NCBI GenBank assembly: GCA_009667805.1
Contig: CM019070.1
Coordinates: forward strand, 58,346,735-58,410,734
Direction: 5' to 3'
Origin: Leptobrachium leishanense
Taxonomy: Eukaryota; Chordata; Amphibia; Anura; Megophryidae
DNA: 64,000 bases
Shown in pieces: positions 31,701 to 43,700 of this stretch. A program made the position numbers and the translations under genes. How positions within the stretch are numbered: the first letter of the stretch is position 1; the number at the start of each line of letters is the position of its first letter. The notes beneath the pieces are model-generated. The model saw only the letters and a list, made by a program, of their open reading frames with translations. It made no database searches and was not told the DNA's origin.

Positions 31701-34700
31701 GGAGCTGCTTTGTCCTGCCCAGATCCTCAGCGCAGGGAGCCCTCAGCTCAAGTTTCTTAGGCTTGGAGTACTTTGAATACCAGCTCCATCTAATGGTATC
31801 AAATCCGTCCTGCATTGGGAGCCACTGGATTGGCTGGAGTTTCAAGCCACCCCCTGTGGTCACATTACATGCTGGGTGCCTGTCATATCCTGCAGAGATC
31901 AGAGGGAGACCAGCGCTAGTTTCAAGGGAGTTTCTAAAGGTAAGGAATGGGCTATAATGGGAGGGAGAGTGTGGAGGGAGTCCGTAGAGGGTAATGTTTA
32001 AACCCTCTGGTTTCTACCTACTCCTGTTTCAACCCTAGAGTATCCCGTTAATAATGAAATGAGCCTCTTGTGATTCACAAATTTTTGCATTGTGTAATAA
32101 GAAATTAAAACAGATTACAAATAGACGTTTAATAACTCCCTATCATACTGTGGATGCGCCGCCACCGTACCGGTCAATTAATGACAGATTCACATTAAAA
32201 ATATTTCCAAATGTAGTAAATTCGGTGAAAGAGCAGATGTTTCCAAGGTGAAAGAGATAACAGCACTCATTGTGACCTAAAGCACACTTATCACTAGTTT
32301 TACTGTGTGATATAATGCAGCACACATCATAACACACTGTATAAACTTTTATGATGCTGCGGTCATGCACCAACTAAAGTAACTACACCCAAGTATGTAC
32401 TTGAAGACTACATTATTCTATTGGATCCATCCTATGGTAATCCATAGTTTTTTGCTCCTAAAGTGATCTGGTAAAACATACATTTAGAATTAAAGAACAA
32501 AAGCTATATTGTACATGTGCTACACTCTCTGCTGCCTTGTACTTATACCGTATAATTCAGGTTGTAGTTATATACATGGAAATTGAGGTGTCATTGGTGA
32601 CAGTGAGATACAAGGCAATGATTTCCTTGAATGTATAACAATGCGATGAACTATGCTCATTACCTGCCATTCCGCCTCTGTAGATACGCCATACTTTTCA
32701 GTTAATTGAAGAGAATCGATAGCTCTTAAAAGTTCTTTGAAATATCTGCCTGTGGAGGCTGGATAGATGAACACACACTTGAGTTTCTTGGCAGGATCAA
32801 GAATAAAAACCTGAAAAGGAAGTTAGAATAAGCTATGAAAAAACGGCATTCTGATAGAGAAAAAACAAAACAGCAAAACAAAAAGTATTTCTGCATTCGA
32901 GGACTTAACTTGCAACAACCTGGTGCCTCGGTCAGCGACCATACAGCAAAACGAGAGGCACCGGCACTCCTGAGACTTCTGATCCACATTATTTACATGT
33001 GCAATTGCAACGGTGAAAAAACCCTGGTTATCCGTATTTATTTATTTATTTATAAAGTACTAGGTGGAAAGCCTGCCCAGAGGGCAGTCTATTGTTAAGC
33101 GAAGCAGCTCACATGGATATATTTGCCCCCGCTCACATGGGTAGATTTGCCCCAGCTCACATGGGTATAATTGCCCCCAGATCACATGGGTATATTTGGC
33201 CCAGCTCACATGGGTATAATCGCCCCCAGATCACATGGGTATATATTCCCCCAGCTCACATGGGTATATTTGCCCCAGCTCACATGGGTATATTTGCCCC
33301 AGCTCGCATGGATATATTTGCCCCAGCTCGCATGGGTATATTTGCCCCAGCTCGCATGGGTATATTTGTCCCCCAGCTCAGATGGGTATAATTGCCCCAG
33401 CTCACATGGGTATAATTGCCCCAGCTCACATGGGTATATTTGCCCCCAGCTCACATGGGTATAATCGCCCCCAGATCACATGGGTATATATTCCCCCAGC
33501 TCGCATGGGTATATTTGCCCCAGCTCACATGGGTATAATCGCCCCCAGCTCAAATGGGTATAATTGTCCCAGCTCACATGGGTATAATTGCCCCAGCTCA
33601 CATGGGTATATTTGCCCCCATGGGTATAATTGCCTCAGCTCACATGGGTATAATTGCCCCCAGATCACATGGGTATATTTGCCCCCAGCTCACATGGGTA
33701 TATTTGGCCCCAGCTCACATGGGTATAATCGCCCCCAGATCACATGGGTATATATTCCCCCAGCTCACATGGGTATATTTGCCCCAGCTCACATGGGTAT
33801 ATTTGCCCCAGCTCGCATGGGTATATTTGCCCCAGCTCGCATGGGTATATTTGTCCCAGCTCACATGGGTATATTTGCCCCAGCTCGCATGGGTATATTT
33901 GCCCCAGCTCACATGGGTATATTTGCCCCAGCTCGCATGGGTATATTTGTCCCCCAGCTCAGATGGGTATAATTGCCCCAGCTCACATGGGTATAATTGC
34001 CCCAGCTCATGGGTATATTTGCCCCCAGCTCACATGGGTATAATCGCCCCCAGATCACATGGGTATATATTCCCCCAGCTCGCATGGGTATATTTGCCCC
34101 AGCTCACATGGGTATAATTGCCCCAGCTCACATGGGTATATTTGCCCCATGGGTATAATTGCCCCAGCTCACATGGGTATAATTGCCCCCAGATCACATG
34201 GGTATATTTGGCCCAGCTCACATGGGTATAATTGCCCCCAGATCACATGGGTATATATTCCCCCAGCTCACATGGGTATATTTGCCCCAGCTCGCATGGG
34301 TATATTTGCCCCAGCTCGCATGGGTATATTTGTCCCCCAGCTCAGATGGGTATAATTGCCCCAGCTCACATGGGTATAATTGCCCCAGCTCACATGGGTA
34401 TAATTGCCCCAGCTCACATGGGTATATTTGCCCCCAGCTCACATGGGTATAATCGCCCCCAGATCACATGGGTATATATTCCCCCAGCTCGCATGGGTAT
34501 ATTTGCCCCAGCTCACATGGGTATAATCGCCCCCAGCTCACATGGGTATAATCGCCCCCAGCTCACATGGGTATAATCGCCCCCAGCTCACATGGGTAAA
34601 ATTGCCCTCAGCTCACATGGGTATTATGGCCCCCAGCTCACATGGGAATATTTGCCCCCAGCTCACATGGGAATATTTGCCCCCAGTTCACGTGGGTATA

Positions 34701-37700
34701 TTTGCCCGCAGCTCCCGTGGCTATGAGTTGCCCCCAGCTCACGTTGGTATAGTTGCCCCCAGCTCACGTGGTTTTAAGTGCTCCCAGCTCACGTGGTTTT
34801 AAGTGCCCCCCCCAGCTCAGACGCTGGATGCGCGCGCAGCCTCTACCTGTCGGACGCGCGTGCATCCAGGAGAACAGGATGCGCGTGCAGCCTCTACCTG
34901 GCTGCTGCGTGCACATCTTGTAACCGCCGCGGCAAGCGCACAGCCGGCTCGTGCCGCGGCGGTTGCATGCGCGCGCAGCCAACCGCCGCTGGTTGCGCGT
35001 GCATGCGCAGTACAGGCTTGGCGACGGACACGCCAAGCCTTACTGCTTTATAGTATAGATTTTACCAGGAAGGATATATTGAGATTTCTCTTGTTTTCAA
35101 GTATGTCCTGGGTATAACGGCAATGTAGCAGGCCGATACTGATAACCTGAAAAATTCTCAATATTGGGCCCAATTATCGGTCAACCTAGTTTTTACACTT
35201 TGGTCGTGTATATACACACCACCCACTTGCAGCCTCTTGCTGCTTTCATGCATTGACACAGACCAGGGATCAGCAACCTTAACCCTCTAGATCAGGGGTC
35301 TCAAAGTACCGACCCGCAAGCCATTTGTGACCCACGGACCTGTTACAAATGGCCTACAGACTGGCCCGGTCTGGATTTGCCGAGCGTGGAGTGTCCTGGG
35401 GATGCTCTATGCCCATCCTGTTGGGCCCCTGCTTGGTGCCGATCTGGAGCCGAGGCTTTAGCCACAGCGGGCACATATCAGCCCTTGCCATGGGATATAT
35501 ATATATTGTGTAAAAACAAAAAAGAAATTAATCATAAATAAAAATAAAATACATAAGATATCCTTTTTTTTAGTTCTAAAAACAGGGACATTGCCGCTCC
35601 TCCCCTTATAAAATTACTAAAAGAGCTTCATTTTTACATATATATTTTAATATATAATAATTTAATATATTTTTATATTTTTTTTATATTATTATTTGAA
35701 TTAAATATATTTTAATACTGCATTTTGATATAACTTTAGTTTCATAAAAAATTAAATAGAATTGTTTTTTGAGTTTTATTGCTGTGGAGTTCTGTGATAC
35801 GCTCATACACACTGCACATTACTGTGAGTTTTATTGCTGTGGAGCTCTGTGATACAGTAATGTGCAGTGTATATGAGCATGAGTTTTGCTGTGGAGCTCT
35901 GTCATGTACAGTGTGTACTACTAAGGTACACGATCTTATAAACCTGAAAAGCGAGCGGCAGCTTCCTACGTGTGCCACAGGGACCTTCTGTGCCACGGCG
36001 CAGCCTTAGATGCAATGAATATTTTGTATTTTTCCAGATTTTGTTTTATGATAAATAATATATGTATAAAACGCCACTGACTTTGCTCGCAGCTTCGGAA
36101 ATAAGATGAATAGCGTCAGTGGTATTGCTCATTTTATAGATGACAAATGGACAATGCCATTGCTTAGGAACAAAAAATTAATAAAAAGACTTTTTGCTGT
36201 AAATGAAAAGAATGAGTGGCCTAATAGAAGAAAAAAAAAAACACGTGTTTGAAATTTTGCATGTGACCCCCATGGGATATGAAAACTTGTCCGGTGGCCC
36301 TCTGGTAATTTGAGTTTGAGATCCCTGCTCTAGATGCTTTGGAACTTTCAGGGTTATTCAGAGAGAGGTGAAACCAGGAGAATGACTGGAGAAGTGAAAA
36401 TTCTAGGTCAAAATAGCCAAACCAGAAAAATTCTCCCATTTATCTCACTTTCCAAATCGGCTATTTTGACCTAGAATTTTCACTTCTCTAAAAGTTTGAG
36501 TTTCACATTTTAATGAATTGACCCTAGTGTTAGCCGTATATCTATACATTCTCCTGATTTTCACCTCTCTCTGAATAACCCTGTATGTTTCCCATGAGGC
36601 TCAGCCAATTTAATGAGTGACTGAGCTTTATGGGAGATGTAGTTCCAAAACATCTGTGGGGCCAAGGTTGCTGATCCATGACATGGAGAATGTAGAATGT
36701 TTTCTTTTTGGTTGGGGGGGGGGTGACAATGTCTGTTAATATCGGACTACAGCTATTTTAGATGACCCTTAGGGATCAATTTAATTTCCATTCAATGCAT
36801 TTTGATGCACAAACATGGACTTACATGACGAGCTGAAAGTGGTAGCCCAGGTGTAGATTTAGATGCCGGTTTCACCATTCCCAGTAGCACTGCAATTGAC
36901 CTGGTGTTATCACCAATTATGGGAAACGACAGGGGTGTGTCTGGATCATTACCTACAAATGCATTGATATCCTGAATGAAAGACAAAATAAGATGGAGTT
37001 AGTAAATTTCCTTATACACTTCCGATTAACAATATTGGACGATATGTTTAGAGGTCACTGGGAAGGGCAGAGGTATCTCTGGATCATAAGCACCAGAAAT
37101 ACTGAATTAAAAATAAAATGCGTAGTAGTCAGTAAAATACTTTTTCCCATTTCGGCAAAGCTCCTACCAAGGACAGATTGGAAACTGAAATGACGGAGCA
37201 GGTTAAACATCTGAGTCTGCAAGCCTACTTACATATATTAATATAAAGGCTCGATTTAATTTGCTTTGATGCCCGATATGCCAAAATGTACCATAATTCG
37301 GCCATTTTTCAGTTTGGCAAACTTACATAAGGTTTTACTGGGATAATGATTTTTGTATTGGCTTAATTATCTGCTCTTGTGCCTATGCTCGGTAACAGAC
37401 ATTTTAGCTTTAGCGATTTTGTATTTTATCGTATAGCAGACAAGAACGGTTATCACTAGAGGTGTGCACGGCTGGAAAATTCATTTCAATTTGAAATTAT
37501 TTCTTTTTCGTTATTTTGCGTCGCAATTTCGTTACGTTTGGTATCTCGTATCACTAAAAACCCCATTGTAAGTTGGCATCGATTCAATATTTGATATTGA
37601 TTTGAACTTCGGATCACTAAATAAAACCCCAATGAATCAAATTCTGCTGTTAAAAGGCAAGCTGGGGTTAAATATTGAGCTGTCCATTGGCCTGTGATGC

Positions 37701-40700
37701 TGACAACAGATTAAGCACCACAGGCCAATTTACAGGGACAGGGTGCTTTGTCAAACAGTCAAAGGAATCAGATTTGTTTCATAATGTCATTTGCTTTAGT
37801 ACTTGTTTGTAATGTAATTTGGGATTGATTCGATATCGACTCGAATTTCGGATCACTAAATAAAAACCCCTATAAAACAAATCCTGCTCAGGAATCATTT
37901 AATCAATGGTTGTCTTGTGAAACAGCATAACAAATCAAAGTCGTTATATACCATTTTGTTTAGTTTTCGTTTCAATTCGGATGAAATCAATTTGTTATTT
38001 CGGAAGTACTTCCGAAATACAAATTAACAAATTCTCAAACAATTTGCGATTCGTTACGAAACAAATGCACACCTATAGTTTTCATCTCATAAATCCCACA
38101 AGCAAGACGGTGGAAGGAGACAGAGAAACTATTTTTCCTTGGTCTCCTTCCAATTCTGTCGAGAGGAGATGGCAGATCAGAACGAGGACCTTGTGGGAGC
38201 CTGGGCGCTGAGTATTGCCTGAGATTTATGTTATACTCTGCATAAAGTGATTTTGCTCTCTCTACATGCCTTTTAAAACGCACAGTTGCGGCATGTTTTT
38301 TGTACCTGCAACCCAAATTATGAGCGATATCGAATCGTTTAAGCATGTTTGCTTGCTCTATACACCGTGTAGAACATGCAAACCAGCGGTATAAACGAGC
38401 AAAAGCCGAGAGGCAACACAAGTTACCATACAGTGCTGTAACGATTGTGTCATTTGCTTTAGTACTTGTTTGTAATGTAATTTGGGATTGATTCGATATC
38501 GACTCGAATTTCGGATCACTAAATAAAAACCCCTATAAAACAAATCCTGCTCAGGAATCATTTAATCAATGGTTGTCTTGTGAAACAGCATAACGAATCA
38601 AAGTCGTTATATACCATTTTGTTTAGTTTTCGTTTCAATTCGGATGAAATCAATTTGTTATTTCGGAAGTACTTCCGAAATACAAATTAACAAATTCTCA
38701 AACAATTTGCGATTCGTTACGAAACAAATGCACACCTATAGTTTTCATCTCATAAATCCCACAAGCAAGACGGTGGAAGGAGACAGAGAAACTATTTTTC
38801 CTTGGTCTCCTTCCAATTCTGTCGAGAGGAGATGGCAGATCAGAACGAGGACCTTGTGGGAGCCTGGGCGCTGAGTATTGCCTGAGATTTATGTTATACT
38901 CTGCATAAAGTGATTTTGCTCTCTCTACATGCCTTTTAAAACGCACAGTTGCGGCATGTTTTTTGTACCTGCAACCCAAATTATGAGCGATATCGAATCG
39001 TTTAAGCATGTTTGCTTGCTCTATACACCGTGTAGAACATGCAAACCAGCGGTATAAACGAGCAAAAGCCGAGAGGCAACACAAGTTACCATACAGTGCT
39101 GTAACGATTGTGTGAGGCTCCGCAATAATTACAGAGTGTCGCGCAATCAATACCACACCTAATGGTATAGGGCCCTTTGTTTTTCACAAGGTTAGCATCC
39201 ATCAGAAATTTGCCTCGATGTTGTGGTGGGCTTAATAATTTAATGACCATTTAAGTAGACCAAAGATTTCTTTTGCTTTTAGGATTTATGGGATTTGAGC
39301 GCAAGTGATAACCCTTCTTGCATAGTGTTATTTCAGGGGTCCCCAGGGCCCACTAACAGATCAGATTTGCCAGATATCTGAAGCACAGCACAGGTGACAT
39401 AAGTTGCTGCTCAGTGATTGCAGGATTCAGTCTGCATTTCTCCAAGGTAGACCTTAAAACCTGGCCTGTTAGTGGGCCCTGAGGACCTGGGATGGAGACC
39501 ACTGCGTTATATGACCTGATTAGAGACACAGGGTCCATTCTCTCATCTTCAAAGTCTGATGGAATATGAGAATGTCAGATCTGATTTAAATTAATGATGT
39601 AGCATAATAATGGTTTCTTTATAAACAGATCCATTCCAAGCGCCCAACACAGGTCAGTGTTATATAGCCTTGATTACTGGGAGACAAAGAAGGCATTCAT
39701 TATAGCCGGCAACCAGAGTGAAGTTATTGGGAAGAAATATTTGCTTATTATATTAAAATATTATAAACACCCCCTTAGAAATAAATGAAAGCTATTAGTT
39801 TGCAATCATCCGGTGCTTAAAATCAGAATGATGTTTTTTGATACATTTTATTGGCAATCACTGGTGGCACAGACAGGACCTGCATAGCAATTAAACAGTA
39901 ATAAGAGGATTTAAACTGAAATACAAGAGCTATCTGCATGTAGTTTATGTCATCTGGCTCTACAATAATACAGTCTTTAACCTTTATCACATCTCTACGT
40001 GCAAAGTTACTCATGTACGCCATAAAAACATGTGAATTGGAGTTATATACAGACACGACAGTGATAATACGTGAGCAGGCGAGGAGAGAGGAAGGCAAAG
40101 GGGAAATAAGTGACCTTATGGTCCTTGAAAATAATAAAAAACATAAAAACAGACTTGTCAAATGAGAAAAAGGATAATAGTATCCCATTCGGACATGCCA
40201 TACACACCTAGTTACTAGAATAATGTGTTGCTTCTCTTACCAGTGGGACCTTAGATCTTCCAACACCATTTAATTAGTCGGGTTGAGGATGTTAGCTCAT
40301 CCTGAGAGAATGTAAAGGGACACCCTACACACCGTGACCACTCCAGCTAATTAGTGGACAGGCTGCATGGAGTGCCGCCTCCTGGCTGATATCATTGTGT
40401 GAAGTGGCTGTCACTTGGAAGACGGGATTTTGTATAGCCCGCCTACCAGGGACCAACTCAGGGACCGATAATGTCATCACTTTTTTTTTGGCTGACCACA
40501 TTCTGTCTCCTAATGCTTAGAGCAGAGAGCGTTCTGGGAGATGGCTCATGTTGCTCATATGGCCCAGTAGCTTTCGTACTGTTTTTGGGATACAGGAAAG
40601 ATACATTTTGCCACTACCATCTGTATAGCATAATTCTGGGTGAGATGTGTCAGCACGACTTGTGTGTGGCTGATGAGTGAGATGGGAGCGAAGATGTGGT

Positions 40701-43700
40701 TTACTATGAGGCAAGAGAGGGAGGATGTGATTGCACTTTGATGTAGACGTTATCTACTGTATATGATATATGCATTCAACCATGGTTTATGGTTTTCAGA
40801 GATGTCTTCAATAAAATTGTGATTTTCTTTAAATTCAATGTGTGTTCTGATTCTTTCAGTTTCTGGTGTATTTGTTGGTTTAGCACATCCCTTGAATCTG
40901 TGAGCACCTAAAACTGTATACATAAATGAGACAAGCACCATTATCGGATTGGCCAAGCAGACCTGCCAAGTCAAACAGTATGGCCCGTGTGAAACACAAT
41001 TTTCCTTCAGAGCTCCTGATCACCAGCAACCTTAGGCTGTCATCCGGGTTTCGAGAGGCGTGAGAGAAAAAAAAGCAAATTTTTATGCTTTTAGGGATTA
41101 AAGGGTTAATTCTGGGCTTTTGAAACACATACTTACTGCGGCAAGCAGTTCTTAACTATGAGAAATGTAACACGAAAACTGAGGAAGCGACTTTGCTGAC
41201 CACTGCTATTAAAGATATAATGTTGATCTACAACTCTTGGACATTGGCGAGCGCAGCCCGTTACGTTAGCGTGTGCCCCCATGGTGCATTTATTAATTGA
41301 AAACTTATGCCTAGAAGATTTTTACACAAAACTCACATTTTTTTCATCAGAAATAACAAGCCTATAATCAGAGATACAGTCGATTTATGTTATTCATCAT
41401 GAAACAGATAAGGGGGCATCTAATATGTCAATGTAAGAGGTGAAAAAGGACCTATTCACTCAACATTAAGGTGTGCCTGGGCACACAATGCACACCCCCT
41501 GCTTACGCCTATGTTCTTGGAATTATTTATGTTGAAGTACATCACATTAAACAGTTACCACTGTGAGATTAGTCACACCTGACAGAAAAATGGAGTTAAA
41601 AGAATGCTTGGGATAAATGCTCTTCACCTTGATCCATGCTAAGCCGTTCTCTACCGTGTCCACAGAAATGGCAGTCATCTTTACATTTCTCTTCTCAAAT
41701 TCTGGCGCCAGCTTCACCATTTGGCCAAGTTCTGTGGTGCATACAGGGGTAAAGTCTCCAGGATGAGAGAAAAGGAGACCCCATCTAGAAATGATACGTG
41801 GAAATCAGAGTCAGTAAAGCATGCGGAGCAGTTCACTAGACGTGCACAGGCAAACTATTCAGTTCGTAATTTTCTGTTTGTCTGAGAAATACAATAGTTT
41901 GTCTGGATTACATTGGACTGTTGATTCGGTTTGAATGGAATTCAGTATCAGTAAATTCAGTTCATTGCTTGATACAGAACAATTAATAAATTATTATAAT
42001 AAACTGTCACCTGTTGGCAGCAGGTCAGAAGGTAATAGGTTGAGTGGATGGACCTCTGGTGGCCCCAATCATTTCTAAATCCCATGCTCTACTAAAATAG
42101 GGGGCACTCTTCTCCTTCCATACCCCCCACCTGTAGTCAGTGGTTGAGGGGTTATATCAGGAAAATAGAATTCCGGTCACATTGGGTAGATTTCCTCAAA
42201 AAACTGTTTTATTTGGAATCAAAAAAAGCTTTTCTTATTCCAAATAAAACAGGCAAACGGAAGAAATCTACCCAATGTGCCCGCATTCTTTTTTCCTGTC
42301 TAACCATTTGGGGGTCCTTTTGCGTCCAGTTTCCAGTTGAGGGGAACATGGAGTGGAATGTCTGTAAATTTTTACATGTGACTGGTTTTCCTGTTTCTAA
42401 TGGGTTTAAATCAGAGCAAAAGGGCTACTCATCAGCTCAACTGTCCCTGACCTGTTTGCCCAGGTCCGTCGACATTGTATCCTATGGTTGAGTGCCACCT
42501 TTTGGACATGGATAAAAATTACGCATTGATTAATTTGTGAAATGTGTTGTTGCTGCAACTCCTCAAAAATGGTAATTCAACTGGTGGAAGATTGTGCAAG
42601 TATTACTTTAAACCAGGGGTCTCAAACTCAAATTACCTGAGGGCCACTGGACAAGTTTTTATATCCCTTGAGGGCCGTATGCAAAATTTCAAACATCAAA
42701 AACAACATTAAACTAAATACACTAGCATATATGCTTACTGCCAGATGCCTGGCAGTGCTTGCTTTGCAATAGATGAGCCAAGTCTGCTTTAATAGAGTTA
42801 GCAGTTGAGACCCTAACGACAGCCTGGAGATGGGCATCAGTTAGCCTAGACCTGGTTCTAGATTTGTTAAAGTTCATAGTTGAGAATAATTTTTCACACA
42901 GGTATGTACTTCCAAATAAGCACATGACACGTTTGAACAGTTTGGACAGCTCTGGAAAGGTAACTTGTAACTCTCTCAAAAACTGAGCTATCATTTCTGG
43001 GCTTCCCTGTGCATCTCTGAACTTGGCTTTGAGGTCAGTGCTGCATTGCAGATCTATAAGTTCCATTTGCAGCACATTTGGAGCACTGTTCACATCAAAC
43101 GAAAATGGGTCTGCAAACAACTGGAAAGTAGCATTGTGGATAGTGTAGCGCTGTGTTAAGATCTTGCTGTGGCATTACCTATTTTTGGCCACAAGATGGA
43201 GACAGTCGCGATTAGAGACACTGGATATTGGAACTACAGTTCCCGGCATGCTTTGGGAGGAGACAGGAAGTGGGTGGGGACTGGACGCTTACATCCTCCA
43301 CCTCGTGGAGAACACGGGAGAGCGCGCCAGGGAAGGAAAGAGAGCAGACGCATTGAAGAGATCGCGAGAGGGCCTAGGCCAGAGCCCAAGAGAGACCTGT
43401 TAGTCCTGAGAGGATCACTCAAGCAGAGGAGAGGGAGACTTGCCGGAATCCAGGCATTGCTGCAGACCGGAGGAACCGAACGGAGAGCAAGCGGTGAGCT
43501 GGACAAGCTGCAGGAAATTAGACAACGGATTCGGCCGTTAGTATCCCCAGTCAAAATCGGGTGGAGAGACGTCCTGGGTCAGCGGAGTCTAAAGCAATCG
43601 TCGGATGGGTGAGAGGCCTCCAAGGCTGTTTGTGATTAAAGGACGCTCTGCTGTTTTCTCTTTAAAGTCCACAGGGCCCCAACTGACTAGTCGAAGACCT

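Larger units (their letters stand above)
35271..36673. mobile_element. CAGCAACC-type MITE carrying two younger insertions
   Basis: Left end CAGCAACCTTAACCCTCTAG, right end GGGGCCAAGGTTGCTG. Removing the hAT (35293-36327) and the CAGGGTTATTC element (36349-36583) restores a short element like 16736-16861. Three-level nesting. Confidence 0.7.

Noticed and set aside
33092..34802. Open frames of up to 245 codons in array 2
   Set aside because: Same reason: repeat-encoded low-complexity peptides overlapping in several frames.
38035..39156. Identical 128- and 152-codon minus-strand frames
   Set aside because: They are the two copies of the 663-bp duplication; the sequence is MITE plus intron with no protein similarity.
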